A program made the position numbers and the translations under genes. Positions 1 through 8,966 of a stretch of 64,000 bases of DNA are shown here, piece by piece (within the stretch, counting starts at the first letter, position 1; each line of letters begins with the position of its first letter). Below the pieces are notes generated by a model, which searched no databases, was not told where the DNA came from, and worked only from the letters and a program-made list of their open reading frames with translations. The stretch is taken from NCBI RefSeq assembly GCF_000519305.1, contig NZ_KI912610.1, positions 591,949 through 655,948 of the forward strand, in the 5' to 3' direction. This DNA comes from Mesorhizobium ciceri WSM4083. GTDB lineage: Bacteria > Pseudomonadota > Alphaproteobacteria > Rhizobiales > Rhizobiaceae.

Positions 1-94
1 GGGGTGTTCCAGCGGAGTGAGGCGTTAGCGTTCCCTGGAACACCCCTCATCCGTCGCCTTCGGCGACACCTTCTCCCACAAGGGGAGAAGGAAG
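1..94. repeat. RIME-like palindromic intergenic repeat
   Basis: Two stacked hairpins are visible. GGGGTGTTCCAG at 1-12 pairs with CTGGAACACCCC at 35-46, and the following stretch has the form CCCCTCATCCG, a small GCC/GGC hairpin, then CACCTTCTCCC with AAGGGGAGAAGG. The second half resembles the intergenic RIME-type elements I know from rhizobial genomes. It lies directly downstream of the binding-protein gene that ends at 107, so it may also act as that gene's transcription terminator. Related copies occur at 5374-5550, 26021-26063 and 45814-45866. Confidence 0.6.
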
Positions 95-106
95 AGGCGC
101 CCCACC

Positions 107-880
107 TCAATAAATATCGAAGTCGAAGTACTTGGCCTGGATCTTCTTGTAGGTGCCGTCGGCAACGATCGCGTCGATGGCCGCGTTGAGCTTGTCGCGC
201 AGGGCCGTGTCGTCCAGGCGCACGGCAATGCCGGCCTGGGTCTCGGTGCCCTTGACGTCGCCGACCAGCTTGCAGCAGCCGTCGCTTGCCTTCTTCAGCC
301 AATCCATCAGCACGAACTTGTCAGAGATCACGGCGTCGAGACGACCGTTGGTCAGGTCGGTGATCGCCTCTTCCTGGGTCGGATAGAGTTTGGCCTCCGC
401 GCCCGCCTTGCCATATTCATTCTGGGCATAGTCGGCCTGCGTGGTCGAAGCCTGGGCGCCGACTGTCTTGCCGGCAAGCGCCGCCGGTTCGGTCGAGGTC
501 AGGTCGCTGTCCTTCGGCGCCACCAGAGCGAGCGGTGTCGTATAGTATTTGTTGGTGAAGGCGACCTGTTTCTTGCGCTCCTCGGTGATGCTCATCGAGG
601 CGATGATGGCGTCGAACTTCTTGGCCTGCAAAGCGGGAATGATGCCGTCCCAATCCTGGGTGACGATTTCGCATTCGACCTTCATCTGCGCGCACAGCGC
701 ATTGGCGATGTCGATGTCGAAGCCCTCAACCTTGCCGTCAGCGGTGATGGTGTTGAACGGCGGATAGGCGCCCTCGGTGCCGATCTTGATTTTTTCGGCT
801 GCCTGCGCCGACAAAGAGCCGGCCAGTGTTGCCAGCATGGCAGCGCCCGCTGCCGATATGACCCGTTTCGAAAATCGCAT
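107..880 (-). CDS. ABC transporter periplasmic binding protein, amino-acid (lysine/arginine/ornithine) type
   Basis: A 257-residue family 3 (PBP2) solute-binding protein. The start is the ATG at 880, behind AGGGGAA, which gives a clear signal peptide (MRFSKRV, hydrophobic core, cleavage after SAQA). The mature protein begins KIKIGTEGAYPPFN and continues with GFDIDIANALC and WDGIIPALQAKKFDAIIASM, the usual ligand-binding signatures. A cysteine pair (GCCKLVG) near residue 195 is typical of the polar amino-acid subgroup. It would deliver substrate in the periplasm to an inner-membrane permease. No permease or ATPase gene is visible upstream; they could lie beyond the left edge, after the repeat at 1-94. 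The exact ligand cannot be told from sequence alone. Confidence 0.88.
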   Translation of the reverse strand: MRFSKRVISAAGAAMLATLAGSLSAQAAEKIKIGTEGAYPPFNTITADGKVEGFDIDIANALCAQMKVECEIVTQDWDGIIPALQAKKFDAIIASMSITEERKKQVAFTNKYYTTPLALVAPKDSDLTSTEPAALAGKTVGAQASTTQADYAQNEYGKAGAEAKLYPTQEEAITDLTNGRLDAVISDKFVLMDWLKKASDGCCKLVGDVKGTETQAGIAVRLDDTALRDKLNAAIDAIVADGTYKKIQAKYFDFDIY

Positions 881-979
881 TTTCTTGGTTCCCCTTGAAC
901 GCCGCCAGCTTGACGGGCGGCAAGGCAGCCAAGCATGGCGCGCCGGTACAGGCAAGTATTTTGCCTTGGGGCAATGAGG

Positions 980-2074
980 TCAGCGCGCGGCGCGGAAATG
1001 CTTGGACAGCTTCAGGCCCTGCGCCTGGTAGTTGGAGCCGAGATCGGTGCCGTAGAGCGCCTGCGGCCGCTTCAGCATATGTTCGTAGACCAGCCGGCCG
1101 ACGATCTGGCCGTGGTCAAGGATGAACGGCACTTCATGGCTGCGCACTTCCAGCACCGCCCGGCTGCCGGTGCCGCCGGACGCCGAATGGCCGAAGCCCG
1201 GATCGAAGAAGCCGGCATAGTGGACGCGGAATTCGCCGACCAGCGGATCGAAGGGCGTCATCTCGGCGGCGTAGAGCGGCGGCACGTGCACCGCTTCCTG
1301 GCTGACGAGGATGTAGAATTCATCGGGATCGAGCACCAGTTCGCCGGCGCCGCTCTTGTGGATCGGCTCCCAGAAGTCGACGACCTCCTGGGCCGCGCGC
1401 TTGTCGACATCGACGAGGCCGGTGTGATGCTTGCCGCGATAGCCGACCAAGCCGTTCTGATCGCCGTTGAGGTCGATCGACAGCGCGATCCCGCCGCCGG
1501 AAATGTTCGGCGGCTCGGTGGCGACCAGCATCTCGGTGCGATGCAGGTCGTGCAACTCAGCTTCGGAGAGCAACGCATTGCCGGTGCGGAAACGGATCTG
1601 CGACAGGCGTGAGCCGGTGCGGACCACGATCGGGAAGGTGCGCGGGCTGACTTCCAGAAAGAGCGGGCCATGATAGCCGGCGGCGATCTTGTCGAACTCG
1701 TGGCCGCGATCGGTCATGACGCGGGTGAAGATGTCGAGCCGCCCGGTCGAGCTCTTCGGATTGGCCGAGGCCGAAATGTCCGCCGGCAGCGCCAGGCTTT
1801 CAAGCAAGGGCACGATGTAGACGCAGCCGGTCTCCAGCACCGCGCCCTCGGCAAGATTGATCTCGTGCAGCTGCAGCCGGTCGAGCTTCTCCGAAACCTT
1901 GTGGTTGGGGCCGGGCAGGAAGGAGGCGCGCACCCGCCAGGCCTTGTCGCCGAGCCTGAGATCAAGGCTGGCCGGCTGGATCTGGTCGGCGTCGAGCGCG
2001 CGCGCCGACTTCAGCGCGCCGGACTGGAACAGCGCCGATATGTCCTGATCGGGAAGAATGCCTGTCTGCCGCAA
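980..2074 (-). CDS. dcd: 2'-deoxycytidine 5'-triphosphate deaminase, double-length alphaproteobacterial form
   Basis: The 364-residue protein has the dCTP deaminase/dUTPase signatures QPASLDLRLGD (residues 34-43) and SANPKSSTGRLDIF (residues 103-116), followed by a second, related half. At about 360 residues it matches the long alphaproteobacterial COG0717 form rather than the roughly 190-residue enteric enzyme. The reaction is deamination of dCTP to dUTP, feeding dTTP synthesis. The start is a TTG at 2074 behind AGGAG; no in-frame ATG fits the family N-terminus (RQTGILPDQDI). It is divergent from metZ, and the 273-bp gap between them carries the metZ control region. Confidence 0.9.
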   Translation of the reverse strand: MRQTGILPDQDISALFQSGALKSARALDADQIQPASLDLRLGDKAWRVRASFLPGPNHKVSEKLDRLQLHEINLAEGAVLETGCVYIVPLLESLALPADISASANPKSSTGRLDIFTRVMTDRGHEFDKIAAGYHGPLFLEVSPRTFPIVVRTGSRLSQIRFRTGNALLSEAELHDLHRTEMLVATEPPNISGGGIALSIDLNGDQNGLVGYRGKHHTGLVDVDKRAAQEVVDFWEPIHKSGAGELVLDPDEFYILVSQEAVHVPPLYAAEMTPFDPLVGEFRVHYAGFFDPGFGHSASGGTGSRAVLEVRSHEVPFILDHGQIVGRLVYEHMLKRPQALYGTDLGSNYQAQGLKLSKHFRAAR

Positions 2075-2182
2075 GGCTCCACTCCTAGGTCAGACGTTTT
2101 TCTTGTCGCAGGTTCTTGTCGCAAAACCGTGGAACACTTTTGCGGAACCTGCTTGGTACAAACCTCTTAATGAAGCCGGCAA

Positions 2183-2209
2183 TTGACGCAAGCGCGGTGC
2201 GGGTCTAAA
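2183..2209 (+). promoter_or_regulatory. possible metZ promoter
   Basis: TTGACG at 2183-2188 resembles a -35 box. TCTAAA at 2204-2209 is a weak -10 with a short 15-bp spacer. It lies just upstream of the riboswitch at 2222, which is where the metZ transcript should begin. The -10 is a poor match, so this is tentative. Confidence 0.3.
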
Positions 2210-2221
2210 GGGTCGTTATCC

Positions 2222-2271
2222 CGTGGTGATTTGGCCGGTCGGCTTGCAGCCACGTTAAACAAGTCGCTAAA
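2222..2271 (+). promoter_or_regulatory. SAM-II riboswitch (metA-type RNA) upstream of metZ
   Basis: The stretch follows the SAM-II layout. CGTGGTGATTTGG opens the first stem, GCTTGCAGCCACG closes it, and GTTAAACAAGTCGCTAAA forms the pseudoknot strand. SAM-II aptamers are known in alphaproteobacteria in front of metA, metX and metZ, and switch the gene off when S-adenosylmethionine is high. The aptamer ends 76 bp before the metZ start and is followed by a hairpin with a T run at 2299-2329. Confidence 0.92.
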
Positions 2272-2298
2272 GGACCGTCGGGCCGCAAGGCCGTATGG

Positions 2299-2329
2299 AC
2301 CGGTTGCGACTTTCGCGGCCGGTTTTTTT
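2299..2329 (+). terminator. intrinsic terminator hairpin in the metZ leader
   Basis: ACCGG (2299-2303) pairs with CCGGT (2319-2323), with an inner GCGA/TCGC pairing, followed by seven T residues (2323-2329). It lies between the SAM-II aptamer and the metZ ribosome site GGAAG (2336-2340). This suggests that control here includes premature termination. Confidence 0.7.
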
Positions 2330-2347
2330 GTGTCTGGAAGAAAAGCG

Positions 2348-3535
2348 ATGAGCACCAAGAAGCACAACTGGAAGCCTCAGACGGCACTCGTGCACAGCGG
2401 AACACTGCGTTCCGGTTTCGGCGAAACGTCGGAAGCGATCTACCTTACCCAGGGTTATGTCTACGAAACGGCGCAGGCCGCCGAAGCCCGTTTCAAGGGT
2501 GAGGAACCGGGCTTCATCTATTCGCGCTACGCCAATCCGACCGTCGACATGTTCGAAAAACGCATGTGCGCCCTGGAAGGCGCCGAAGACGCGCGCGCCA
2601 CCGCTTCCGGCATGGCGGCGGTGACGGCCGCCCTTCTGTGCAGCGCCAAGGCCGGCGACCATATCGTGGCGGCACGTGCGCTGTTCGGCTCCTGCCGCTG
2701 GGTGGTCGAGACGCTGGCGCCGAGATACGGCATCGAGGCGACGCTGGTCGACGGCACCGACATCGCCAACTGGGAAAAGGCGGTCAAGCCGAACACCAAG
2801 CTGTTCTTCCTGGAAAGTCCGACCAATCCGACATTGGAAGTGGTCGATATCGCCGCTGTCGCTTCGCTTGCCAATTCGATCGGCGCCAGGCTGATCGTCG
2901 ACAATGTCTTCGCCACGCCTTTGCAGCAGAAGCCTTTGCAGCTCGGCGCCCACATCGTCGTCTATTCGGCGACCAAGCACATCGATGGCCAGGGACGGTG
3001 CCTCGGCGGCGTCATCCTGTCGGACAAGAAGTGGATCGACGAAAACCTGCACGACTATTTCCGCCATACCGGTCCGAGCCTGTCGCCGTTCAATGCCTGG
3101 ACGCTGCTGAAGGGCCTGGAAACGCTGCCGCTGCGCGTGCGCCAGCAGACGGAAAGTGCCGGCCGGATCGCGGATTTCCTGGCCGAGCGGCCGGAGATCG
3201 CCCGCGTCATCTATCCCGGCCGCGCCGACCACCCGCAGGCTGATATCGTCAAGAAGCAGATGGCGGGCGGCTCGACGCTGATCTGCCTCGACGTCAAGGG
3301 CGGCAAGCAGGCGGCCTTTGCCTTGCAGAACGCGCTCGACATCGTCTTGATCTCCAACAATCTCGGTGACGCCAAGAGCCTGATCACCCACCCGGCGACG
3401 ACGACGCACAAGAACCTCAGCGACGAGGCGCGCGCCGAGCTCGGCATCGGGCCGGGCACGCTCAGGCTTTCGGTCGGCCTGGAGGACACCGACGATCTGC
3501 TCGAGGACATCGCGCAGGCGCTGAAGGCCAGGTAG
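2348..3535 (+). CDS. metZ: O-succinylhomoserine sulfhydrylase
   Basis: A 395-residue Cys/Met-metabolism PLP enzyme. The PLP lysine is K210 in YSATKHIDGQGR, and the upstream ESPTNPTLEVVDI and DNVFATP motifs are characteristic of the cystathionine-gamma-synthase fold. It joins O-succinylhomoserine and sulfide to give homocysteine, the direct-sulfhydrylation route of methionine synthesis in rhizobia. I chose the ATG at 2348 with GGAAG eight bases upstream; longer forms would run back through the riboswitch and terminator and are unlikely. Expression should respond to S-adenosylmethionine through the SAM-II element. The gene converges on the glycosyltransferase with only 7 bp between stops. Confidence 0.95.
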   Translation: MSTKKHNWKPQTALVHSGTLRSGFGETSEAIYLTQGYVYETAQAAEARFKGEEPGFIYSRYANPTVDMFEKRMCALEGAEDARATASGMAAVTAALLCSAKAGDHIVAARALFGSCRWVVETLAPRYGIEATLVDGTDIANWEKAVKPNTKLFFLESPTNPTLEVVDIAAVASLANSIGARLIVDNVFATPLQQKPLQLGAHIVVYSATKHIDGQGRCLGGVILSDKKWIDENLHDYFRHTGPSLSPFNAWTLLKGLETLPLRVRQQTESAGRIADFLAERPEIARVIYPGRADHPQADIVKKQMAGGSTLICLDVKGGKQAAFALQNALDIVLISNNLGDAKSLITHPATTTHKNLSDEARAELGIGPGTLRLSVGLEDTDDLLEDIAQALKAR

Positions 3536-3542
3536 GCGGCCT

Positions 3543-4694
3543 TCAGGCGCCGGACGGCGTCTCTTCCAGCTCGGCCGTCTTGGTGCCGATGGTCATCGCA
3601 TTGCCGCGCCAGTCGACGGCGCCGCTGAGCCAGCCGCGCCCCCACATCGCCGGCAGGATCAGGTCGCGCGCCATGATCGCCGCGACCATGCGTGGCGACA
3701 GGTACCAGCCCTTGGACCAGGCTAGGGCGCACTCCGGAAGGTAGAAGGCTGCCAGCACGGCAATGGCGGTTGCCCAGAGGCTGAAACCGGCACTGGCTGC
3801 GGCAATCAGCGCAAGCACCAGCGGCACCAAGGCGCCGGTCAGGATTTCGGGTGCGAAGAACAGCGGGAAAGTGACGCGGCGCAGGCGCGCCCAGCGGGCC
3901 TGACGCGACCAGATCTCGTCAAACGAGCGCCGGCCAAGCGGCTGCTCGAAGGGGGCGGCGACGAGATTGACGCGCAAGCCGAGGCTGTTCACCAGCTTGG
4001 TCGCGGCGGCATCCTCCGCGATCTCGGCGGCCAGCGCGCGGATACCGCCATTGGCGTCGAGCATCGGCTTGTTCCAGAGCATGCTCTTGCCCTGGGCAAA
4101 GCCAAGGCCGAGCGCATCGCCGGCATATTGCCAGCGCGCCTGCAGCGTGTTGAGGAAAGCGCATTCGACCTCGGCCCAGAAGCCGGCCGGCCGCGAGCCG
4201 ATCGGCGTCGAGCAGACAAGGCCGGTGCCGGGCCGCCAGGCAGCCATCAGGTGCTGGACGTAGTCTCTCGGCATCAGCACGTTGGAATCGGCCAGGACGA
4301 CCCAGTCGTGCCGCGCCGCTTCCCAGCCCTTGACGCAATTGTTGAGTTTCGGATTGGCGCTGATGCGGTCGTCGCCGATAAGCAGCCGGGCCGGCACTTT
4401 CGGAAACCGGATGATCGTCCTGTTTATCAATTTGACCACCGGATCGTCGGCATGGGCGACGCAGAAAATCAGCTCGTAGCGCGGCCAGTCGAGCGAAAAG
4501 GCGCGCTCCAGCGTCTCCTGCGTGAACGGCTCGACGCCGCGCGACGGCACGACGATCGACACCGGCCGCTGCTTGCCGGCCGGCGGCGCAATGGTGCGGC
4601 GCCGTTTCAGACGCGAAGCGGCGAGCACGATGCTGGCGAGATTTGAGAGGATGAGGGCAGTTGAAAGCGTGGCGGCTATGAGAGTGAGTTCCAT
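3543..4694 (-). CDS. GT21 family glycosyltransferase, ceramide glucosyltransferase-like
   Basis: A 383-residue membrane glycosyltransferase with an N-terminal hydrophobic anchor (residues 5-26), a GT-A domain and two or more C-terminal membrane segments. The ordered motifs fit the GT21 glucosylceramide synthase family: SIVVPSRG, ISANPKLNNCVKGW, ADSNVLM and the (Q/R)xxRW-type RQARWARLRR. The family transfers a sugar from UDP-glucose to ceramide or a related lipid on the cytoplasmic face of the membrane; bacterial members are also called HpnI-like when beside hopanoid genes. No hopanoid or sphingolipid genes are nearby, so the acceptor is inferred from family only. It is divergent from apaG. 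Confidence 0.75.
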   Translation of the reverse strand: MELTLIAATLSTALILSNLASIVLAASRLKRRRTIAPPAGKQRPVSIVVPSRGVEPFTQETLERAFSLDWPRYELIFCVAHADDPVVKLINRTIIRFPKVPARLLIGDDRISANPKLNNCVKGWEAARHDWVVLADSNVLMPRDYVQHLMAAWRPGTGLVCSTPIGSRPAGFWAEVECAFLNTLQARWQYAGDALGLGFAQGKSMLWNKPMLDANGGIRALAAEIAEDAAATKLVNSLGLRVNLVAAPFEQPLGRRSFDEIWSRQARWARLRRVTFPLFFAPEILTGALVPLVLALIAAASAGFSLWATAIAVLAAFYLPECALAWSKGWYLSPRMVAAIMARDLILPAMWGRGWLSGAVDWRGNAMTIGTKTAELEETPSGA

Positions 4695-4938
4695 CGAGAT
4701 CCGGTCACTCCAGGAAAACCGGTCCGCCAGAACAATCTGGCTGGCATGACGACCGATTCAACAGTTCGACAGAGCGCCCGAGTCGCGCGGCACTGGTCGG
4801 CGCACACCATCATTGTCATGTGTCACTTAAATGACATTCTTTGCCGGCACCTGCGGTTCGGTCCGCAATGACAGGACGCGCACCGTTGACCAGCCCGCGT
4901 GGAGCGCCGAAAGTTACCGGATTGTTTTGGAGCCGCTT

Positions 4939-5331
4939 ATGTATAGCGCCGTCACGCGCAACATCGAAGTGCAGGTCAGGCCGTTCTACCTGGAGGACCG
5001 TTCGGATCCCTCGGAGAACCGCTATGTATGGGGCTATCAGATAACGATCGACAATCAGTCGGACGATTTCGTGCAGCTGTTGTCGCGCTATTGGCACATC
5101 ACCGACGGCACCGGCCGGGTCGAGGAGGTACGCGGCCCCGGCGTCGTCGGCGACCAGCCCGAACTCAATCCCGGCGACAGCTACCAATACACATCCGGTT
5201 GCCCGCTCTCGACACCGTCCGGCATCATGGTCGGGCACTACACGATGCGCAACAAGCGGGGCGAGACGTTCGACATCGCCATCCCCGCATTTTCACTCGA
5301 CCTGCCGGGGACGCGGCGCACGGTGAATTAG
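4939..5331 (+). CDS. apaG: ApaG domain protein (Co2+/Mg2+ efflux protein ApaG)
   Basis: The 130-residue protein is a single ApaG (DUF525) domain with a fibronectin III-like fold. It contains [38 protein letters not shown] and [13 protein letters not shown], all family landmarks. The ATG at 4939 gives the usual length. Mutants in the enteric homologue affect cobalt resistance and magnesium efflux, but the biochemical role is not settled. Rhizobial genomes often keep apaG near hslO, argF and metZ; here it converges on hslO, with a repeat pair between them. Confidence 0.92.
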   Translation: MYSAVTRNIEVQVRPFYLEDRSDPSENRYVWGYQITIDNQSDDFVQLLSRYWHITDGTGRVEEVRGPGVVGDQPELNPGDSYQYTSGCPLSTPSGIMVGHYTMRNKRGETFDIAIPAFSLDLPGTRRTVN

Positions 5332-5373
5332 GAAGTTCGCGAAGTCCTGCGCGACAGCGTCTTTCTCCCCGTC

Positions 5374-5550
5374 ACTATACGGGGAGAAATGCCCGGCAGG
5401 GCAATGAGGGGCGGCGCCGAACTCGTGAGATTATCTTCCATGGATACAACAGCGCCTGAGTGAATACACGCGGCCATTCGCCGAAGTTCGCGCCGCCCCT
5501 CATCCGCCCTTCGGGCACCTTCTCCCCGTGAACGGGAGAAGGAAGGTATT
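5374..5550. repeat. inverted pair of RIME-like elements
   Basis: One copy runs on the minus strand at about 5374-5425 (CTCCCCGT...ACGGGGAGAA, TGCCCG/GGGCA, ATGAGGGGCGG). A second runs on the plus strand at about 5497-5546 (CCGCCCCTCATCCG, CCC/GGG, CACCTTCTCCCCG). They form arms of a long imperfect inverted repeat around a 70-bp centre. The element fills the gap between the convergent apaG and hslO genes and could serve as a two-way terminator. Confidence 0.65.
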
Positions 5551-6582
5551 TTACTGAGCCGCAAATTCCGCCGGGTCGAAGTCATATTGCTTCGAGCAGA
5601 ATTCGCAGGCGACGTGGATGCCGCCATCCTCGGTGCTGTCCTTGATCTCCTGGGCGGAAAAACCCTCGAGGATGCCGCGGATCTTGTCCCTGGAGCACGA
5701 GCACTGGTCGGCGACCGGGACGCCGCCGAAGACGCGCACGCCATGCTCGTGGAACAGCCTGTAGAGCAGCCGCTCGGCGCCGATCGTCGGGTCGATCAGT
5801 TCGGTCGGCTCGATCGTGCCGAGCAGCGCCAGCAACTCCTGCCAGGAATTGTCGACCGGGTCGTGGATCTCCTCGCGCGGATCGCCATCGCCGCCCGGCA
5901 GGTCCGGGACGCGCATGCGCTCGGGCGACTGCGGCAGGAACTGCGCCAGGATACCACCGGCGCGCCACTGCTCGCGGGCGCCGCCGGGACCGGGCGTCAA
6001 AAGCTTGGCCACCGACAGCCTGAGATCGGTCGGGATCTGCTCCGACTGGCGGAAATAGGTGCGTGCCGCATCTTCCAGCGTCTCGCCATCGAGCTGGACG
6101 ATGCCCTGATAGCGTTGCGTATGAGCGCCCTGGTCGATGGTCAGCGCCAGCACACCGCTGCCGAGCAGCGTCTGCTGCGAGGTTTCGCCGGCCGCGACCA
6201 GCGCTTCCAGCCGGTCGGCATCGAAACGCGCATAGGCGCGCAATGCCGAGGGCGTGGAAAAATCCGCGACCAGCATGTCGACAGGCCCGTCGGTGCGGGT
6301 TTGCAGGATGAATTTGCCCTCGAACTTCAGCGAAGTGCCGAGCAGCACGGTCAGCACACAGGCCTCCGCCAGCAGGCGGGCGACCGGTTCGGGATAATCG
6401 TGGCGGCTGAGGATGGCGTCCAGCATCGGCCCGAGTTGGACCGTGCGGCCTCGCACATCGAGAGGGCCGACCTCGAACGGCACGACGTGATCGTCGCCGG
6501 CATAGCCGAATTCGCCGAGTTTGGGGTGATGTTCAGTCACTTGATAGGTTTCCAACATGACAAAGCTCCGGGGCGCGGCCAT
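5551..6582 (-). CDS. hslO: redox-regulated molecular chaperone Hsp33
   Basis: A 343-residue Hsp33. The C-terminal zinc/redox switch is visible as CSC (C294, C296) and CEFC (C326, C329), the four cysteines that release zinc and form disulfides under oxidative stress to activate the holdase. The first 280 residues form the substrate-binding domain. GGAGG precedes the ATG at 6582; a second ATG at 6558 is possible. It is the last gene of an argD-argF-hslO run on the minus strand, 78 bp after argF. Confidence 0.95.
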   Translation of the reverse strand: MAAPRSFVMLETYQVTEHHPKLGEFGYAGDDHVVPFEVGPLDVRGRTVQLGPMLDAILSRHDYPEPVARLLAEACVLTVLLGTSLKFEGKFILQTRTDGPVDMLVADFSTPSALRAYARFDADRLEALVAAGETSQQTLLGSGVLALTIDQGAHTQRYQGIVQLDGETLEDAARTYFRQSEQIPTDLRLSVAKLLTPGPGGAREQWRAGGILAQFLPQSPERMRVPDLPGGDGDPREEIHDPVDNSWQELLALLGTIEPTELIDPTIGAERLLYRLFHEHGVRVFGGVPVADQCSCSRDKIRGILEGFSAQEIKDSTEDGGIHVACEFCSKQYDFDPAEFAAQ

Positions 6583-6660
6583 GCCGCCCTCCGGGGCGCA
6601 TGCGTCGAAACGCGCTGTTTTTGCGTGATGGCCCGCAGATAGGCATCACACCTCCGGAGA

Positions 6661-7572
6661 TCAAGCGCCGAGGCACCAGGCGAGCACGGCCTTCTGGGCA
6701 TGGAGCCGGTTCTCGGCCTCGTCGAAGACCACCGAATGCGGTCCGTCGATGACCTCGTCGGTCACTTCCTCGCCGCGATGCGCCGGCAGGCAGTGCATGA
6801 ACAGCGCGTCCGGCTTGGCCCTGGCCATCAGCTTGGCATTGACCTGGTAGGGCGAGAACACATTGTGGCCGCGGGCGCGATGCTCCTGGCCCATCGACAC
6901 CCAGCAATCGGTGACGATGCAGTCGGCCTGATCGACGGCTTCCTCGGGCGAGCGGGTGAAGTGCAGCTTGCCGCCATGCGCCTGCGACCAGTCGATATGC
7001 TTCTGCGCCGGCTCGCTGCCCTCGGGCACGGCGACGTTGAGGTTGAAGCGGAACCGGGCCGACGCCTCGAGCAAGGAATGCAGCACATTGTTGCCGTCGC
7101 CGGTCCAGGCGATGGTCTTGCCGGCGACCGGACCGCGATGTTCCTCGAAGGTCATGATATCGGCCATCAGCTGGCAGGGATGGGTGTCGTCGGTCAGTCC
7201 GTTGATCACCGGCACGGTGGCGTTCTCGGTCAATTCCAGCAGCCGCTCATGCGAGGTGGTGCGGATCATGATCGCATCGACATAGCGCGACAGCACCTTG
7301 GCGGTGTCGGCGATGGTCTCGGAACGGCCGAGCTGCATTTCGGTGCCGGTCAGCATGATGGTCTCGCCGCCGAGCTGCCGCATGCCGACGTCGAAGGACA
7401 CGCGCGTGCGCGTCGACGGCTTGTCGAAGATCATCGCCAGCACCTTGCCTTCGAGCGGCTTGGTCCGCTCGCCGGCCTTGAGGCGCGCCTTTCGCACCAC
7501 CGCATCGTCCAGCATGAAGCGCAAATCGCCTTCGGAAACGGTGGAAAGATCGGTGAAATGGCGAACTGACAT
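6661..7572 (-). CDS. argF: ornithine carbamoyltransferase
   Basis: A 303-residue anabolic OTCase. The carbamoyl-phosphate loop STRTR is at residues 53-57. DDTHPCQ and the C-terminal [11 protein letters not shown] are the other diagnostic motifs. It makes citrulline from ornithine and carbamoyl phosphate in arginine synthesis. The ATG at 7572 begins 17 bp after the argD stop, so the two genes are almost certainly co-transcribed. The open frame extends upstream into argD, but that extension is out-of-frame argD sequence and not coding. Confidence 0.96.
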   Translation of the reverse strand: MSVRHFTDLSTVSEGDLRFMLDDAVVRKARLKAGERTKPLEGKVLAMIFDKPSTRTRVSFDVGMRQLGGETIMLTGTEMQLGRSETIADTAKVLSRYVDAIMIRTTSHERLLELTENATVPVINGLTDDTHPCQLMADIMTFEEHRGPVAGKTIAWTGDGNNVLHSLLEASARFRFNLNVAVPEGSEPAQKHIDWSQAHGGKLHFTRSPEEAVDQADCIVTDCWVSMGQEHRARGHNVFSPYQVNAKLMARAKPDALFMHCLPAHRGEEVTDEVIDGPHSVVFDEAENRLHAQKAVLAWCLGA

Positions 7573-7589
7573 CAGCAATGGTTCCGGGA

Positions 7590-8789
7590 TTACTTCGCCG
7601 CGGCGGAAGCGATCGCCTCCGCCAGGCCCTTGGCGCCGGCGCGGATGCGGTTGAGCGCCTCGTGGATCTCGGCGTCGGTGACGGTGAGCGGCGGCAACAG
7701 GCGAATGACATTGTCGCCGGCCGGAACCGCCAGCAGGTTCTGGTCGCGCAAGGCCATGTTCACCTTGGTGTTGGGCATGGCGCATTTGAGGCCGAGCATC
7801 AGCCCGGAACCCCTGATGTCCTCGATGATTTCGGGAAATTCGTCGGCGACCGACGCCAGCCCCTGCTTCATCAGCAACGCCTTGCGCTGGACATCTTCGA
7901 GGAAGCCGTCTTCCAGCACGACATCGAGCACGGCGTTGCCGACCGCCATGGCAAGCGGGTTGCCGCCGAAAGTGGTGCCATGCACGCCAGCGGTCATGCC
8001 GACAGCCGCTTCATCCGTGGCAAGGCAGGCGCCCATCGGGAAGCCGCCGCCAATACCCTTGGCTATCGCCATGATATCAGGCGTGACACCTGACCATTCA
8101 TGCGCAAACAGCTTGCCGGTACGGCCGATGCCGCACTGGACCTCGTCGAAGATCAACAGCAGGCCGTGCTGTTCGCACAATTGCCTGAGCCGCTTCAGCG
8201 ATTGCGTCGGCACCGGACGGATACCGCCCTCGCCCTGCACCGGCTCGATCAGGATGGCGGCCGTCTCCGGCGTGATCGCCTTTTCGGCGGCGTCGATGTC
8301 ATCGAAACCGACCTGATCGAAACCTTCGACCTTGGGGCCGAAGCCCTCGAGATATTTGTACTGGCCGCCGGCCGCGATGGTCGCCAGCGTGCGGCCATGG
8401 AAGGCGCCTTCGAAGGTGATGACGCGGAAGCGCTCGGGGTGTCCGTTGACGAACTGGCAGCGGCGCGCCGTCTTGATCGCGCATTCCAGCGCCTCGGCGC
8501 CGGAATTGGTGAAGAACACCTTGTCAGCGAAGGTGGCGTCGGCCAGCCGCTCGCCAAGCCGGCTCTGCCCGGGGATCTCGTAGAGGTTGGAGACATGCCA
8601 CAGCTTGGCGGCCTGCTCGGTGAGTGCGGCGACCAGATGCGGATGACTGTGGCCCAGCGAATTGACGGCGATGCCGCCGGCAAAGTCGAGATATCGCTCG
8701 CCCTTGTCGGTAATCAGCCATGTGCCTTCCCCGTGGTCGAAGGCCAGGGGGGCGCGAGCAAAGGTCTCGTAAAGCGCCGAACCGCTCAT
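7590..8789 (-). CDS. argD: acetylornithine aminotransferase
   Basis: A 399-residue class III PLP aminotransferase. Visible motifs are [16 protein letters not shown] (residues 95-110), [12 protein letters not shown] (214-225) and the PLP lysine K244 in [13 protein letters not shown]. It converts N-acetylglutamate semialdehyde to N-acetylornithine, and often also acts in lysine synthesis. The start is the ATG at 8789, where family similarity begins ([10 protein letters not shown]). A well-formed promoter and a hairpin with a T run lie just upstream at 8817-8876. It heads the argD-argF-hslO operon. Confidence 0.95.
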   Translation of the reverse strand: MSGSALYETFARAPLAFDHGEGTWLITDKGERYLDFAGGIAVNSLGHSHPHLVAALTEQAAKLWHVSNLYEIPGQSRLGERLADATFADKVFFTNSGAEALECAIKTARRCQFVNGHPERFRVITFEGAFHGRTLATIAAGGQYKYLEGFGPKVEGFDQVGFDDIDAAEKAITPETAAILIEPVQGEGGIRPVPTQSLKRLRQLCEQHGLLLIFDEVQCGIGRTGKLFAHEWSGVTPDIMAIAKGIGGGFPMGACLATDEAAVGMTAGVHGTTFGGNPLAMAVGNAVLDVVLEDGFLEDVQRKALLMKQGLASVADEFPEIIEDIRGSGLMLGLKCAMPNTKVNMALRDQNLLAVPAGDNVIRLLPPLTVTDAEIHEALNRIRAGAKGLAEAIASAAAK

Positions 8790-8816
8790 TATATGCGTCT
8801 CCGGTACCGGAAAATC

Positions 8817-8876
8817 AAAAAAGCCGCCAAAGCGGCGGCCTGTGCGGCTTATCCTGTTTTTCGGCCATGAAGTCAA
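8817..8876 (-). promoter_or_regulatory. argD promoter and 5' leader hairpin
   Basis: On the minus strand TTGACT (8871-8876) and GATAAG (8848-8853) are separated by exactly 17 bp, a good sigma-70-type promoter. The predicted start point near 8841 is followed at once by GCCGCC-loop-GGCGGC (8823-8839) and six T residues (8817-8822). This gives a terminator-shaped hairpin at the very 5' end of the argD message, about 28 bp before the start codon. Confidence 0.6.
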
Positions 8877-8966
8877 CGAAAACGTCGCGTAGTGGCGCGC
8901 GGCAAGCCCCCCGACGGGACGCCGGCTCATAAGCGACCGGGCAAGTTGGGGAAAACCGAAAAAACC

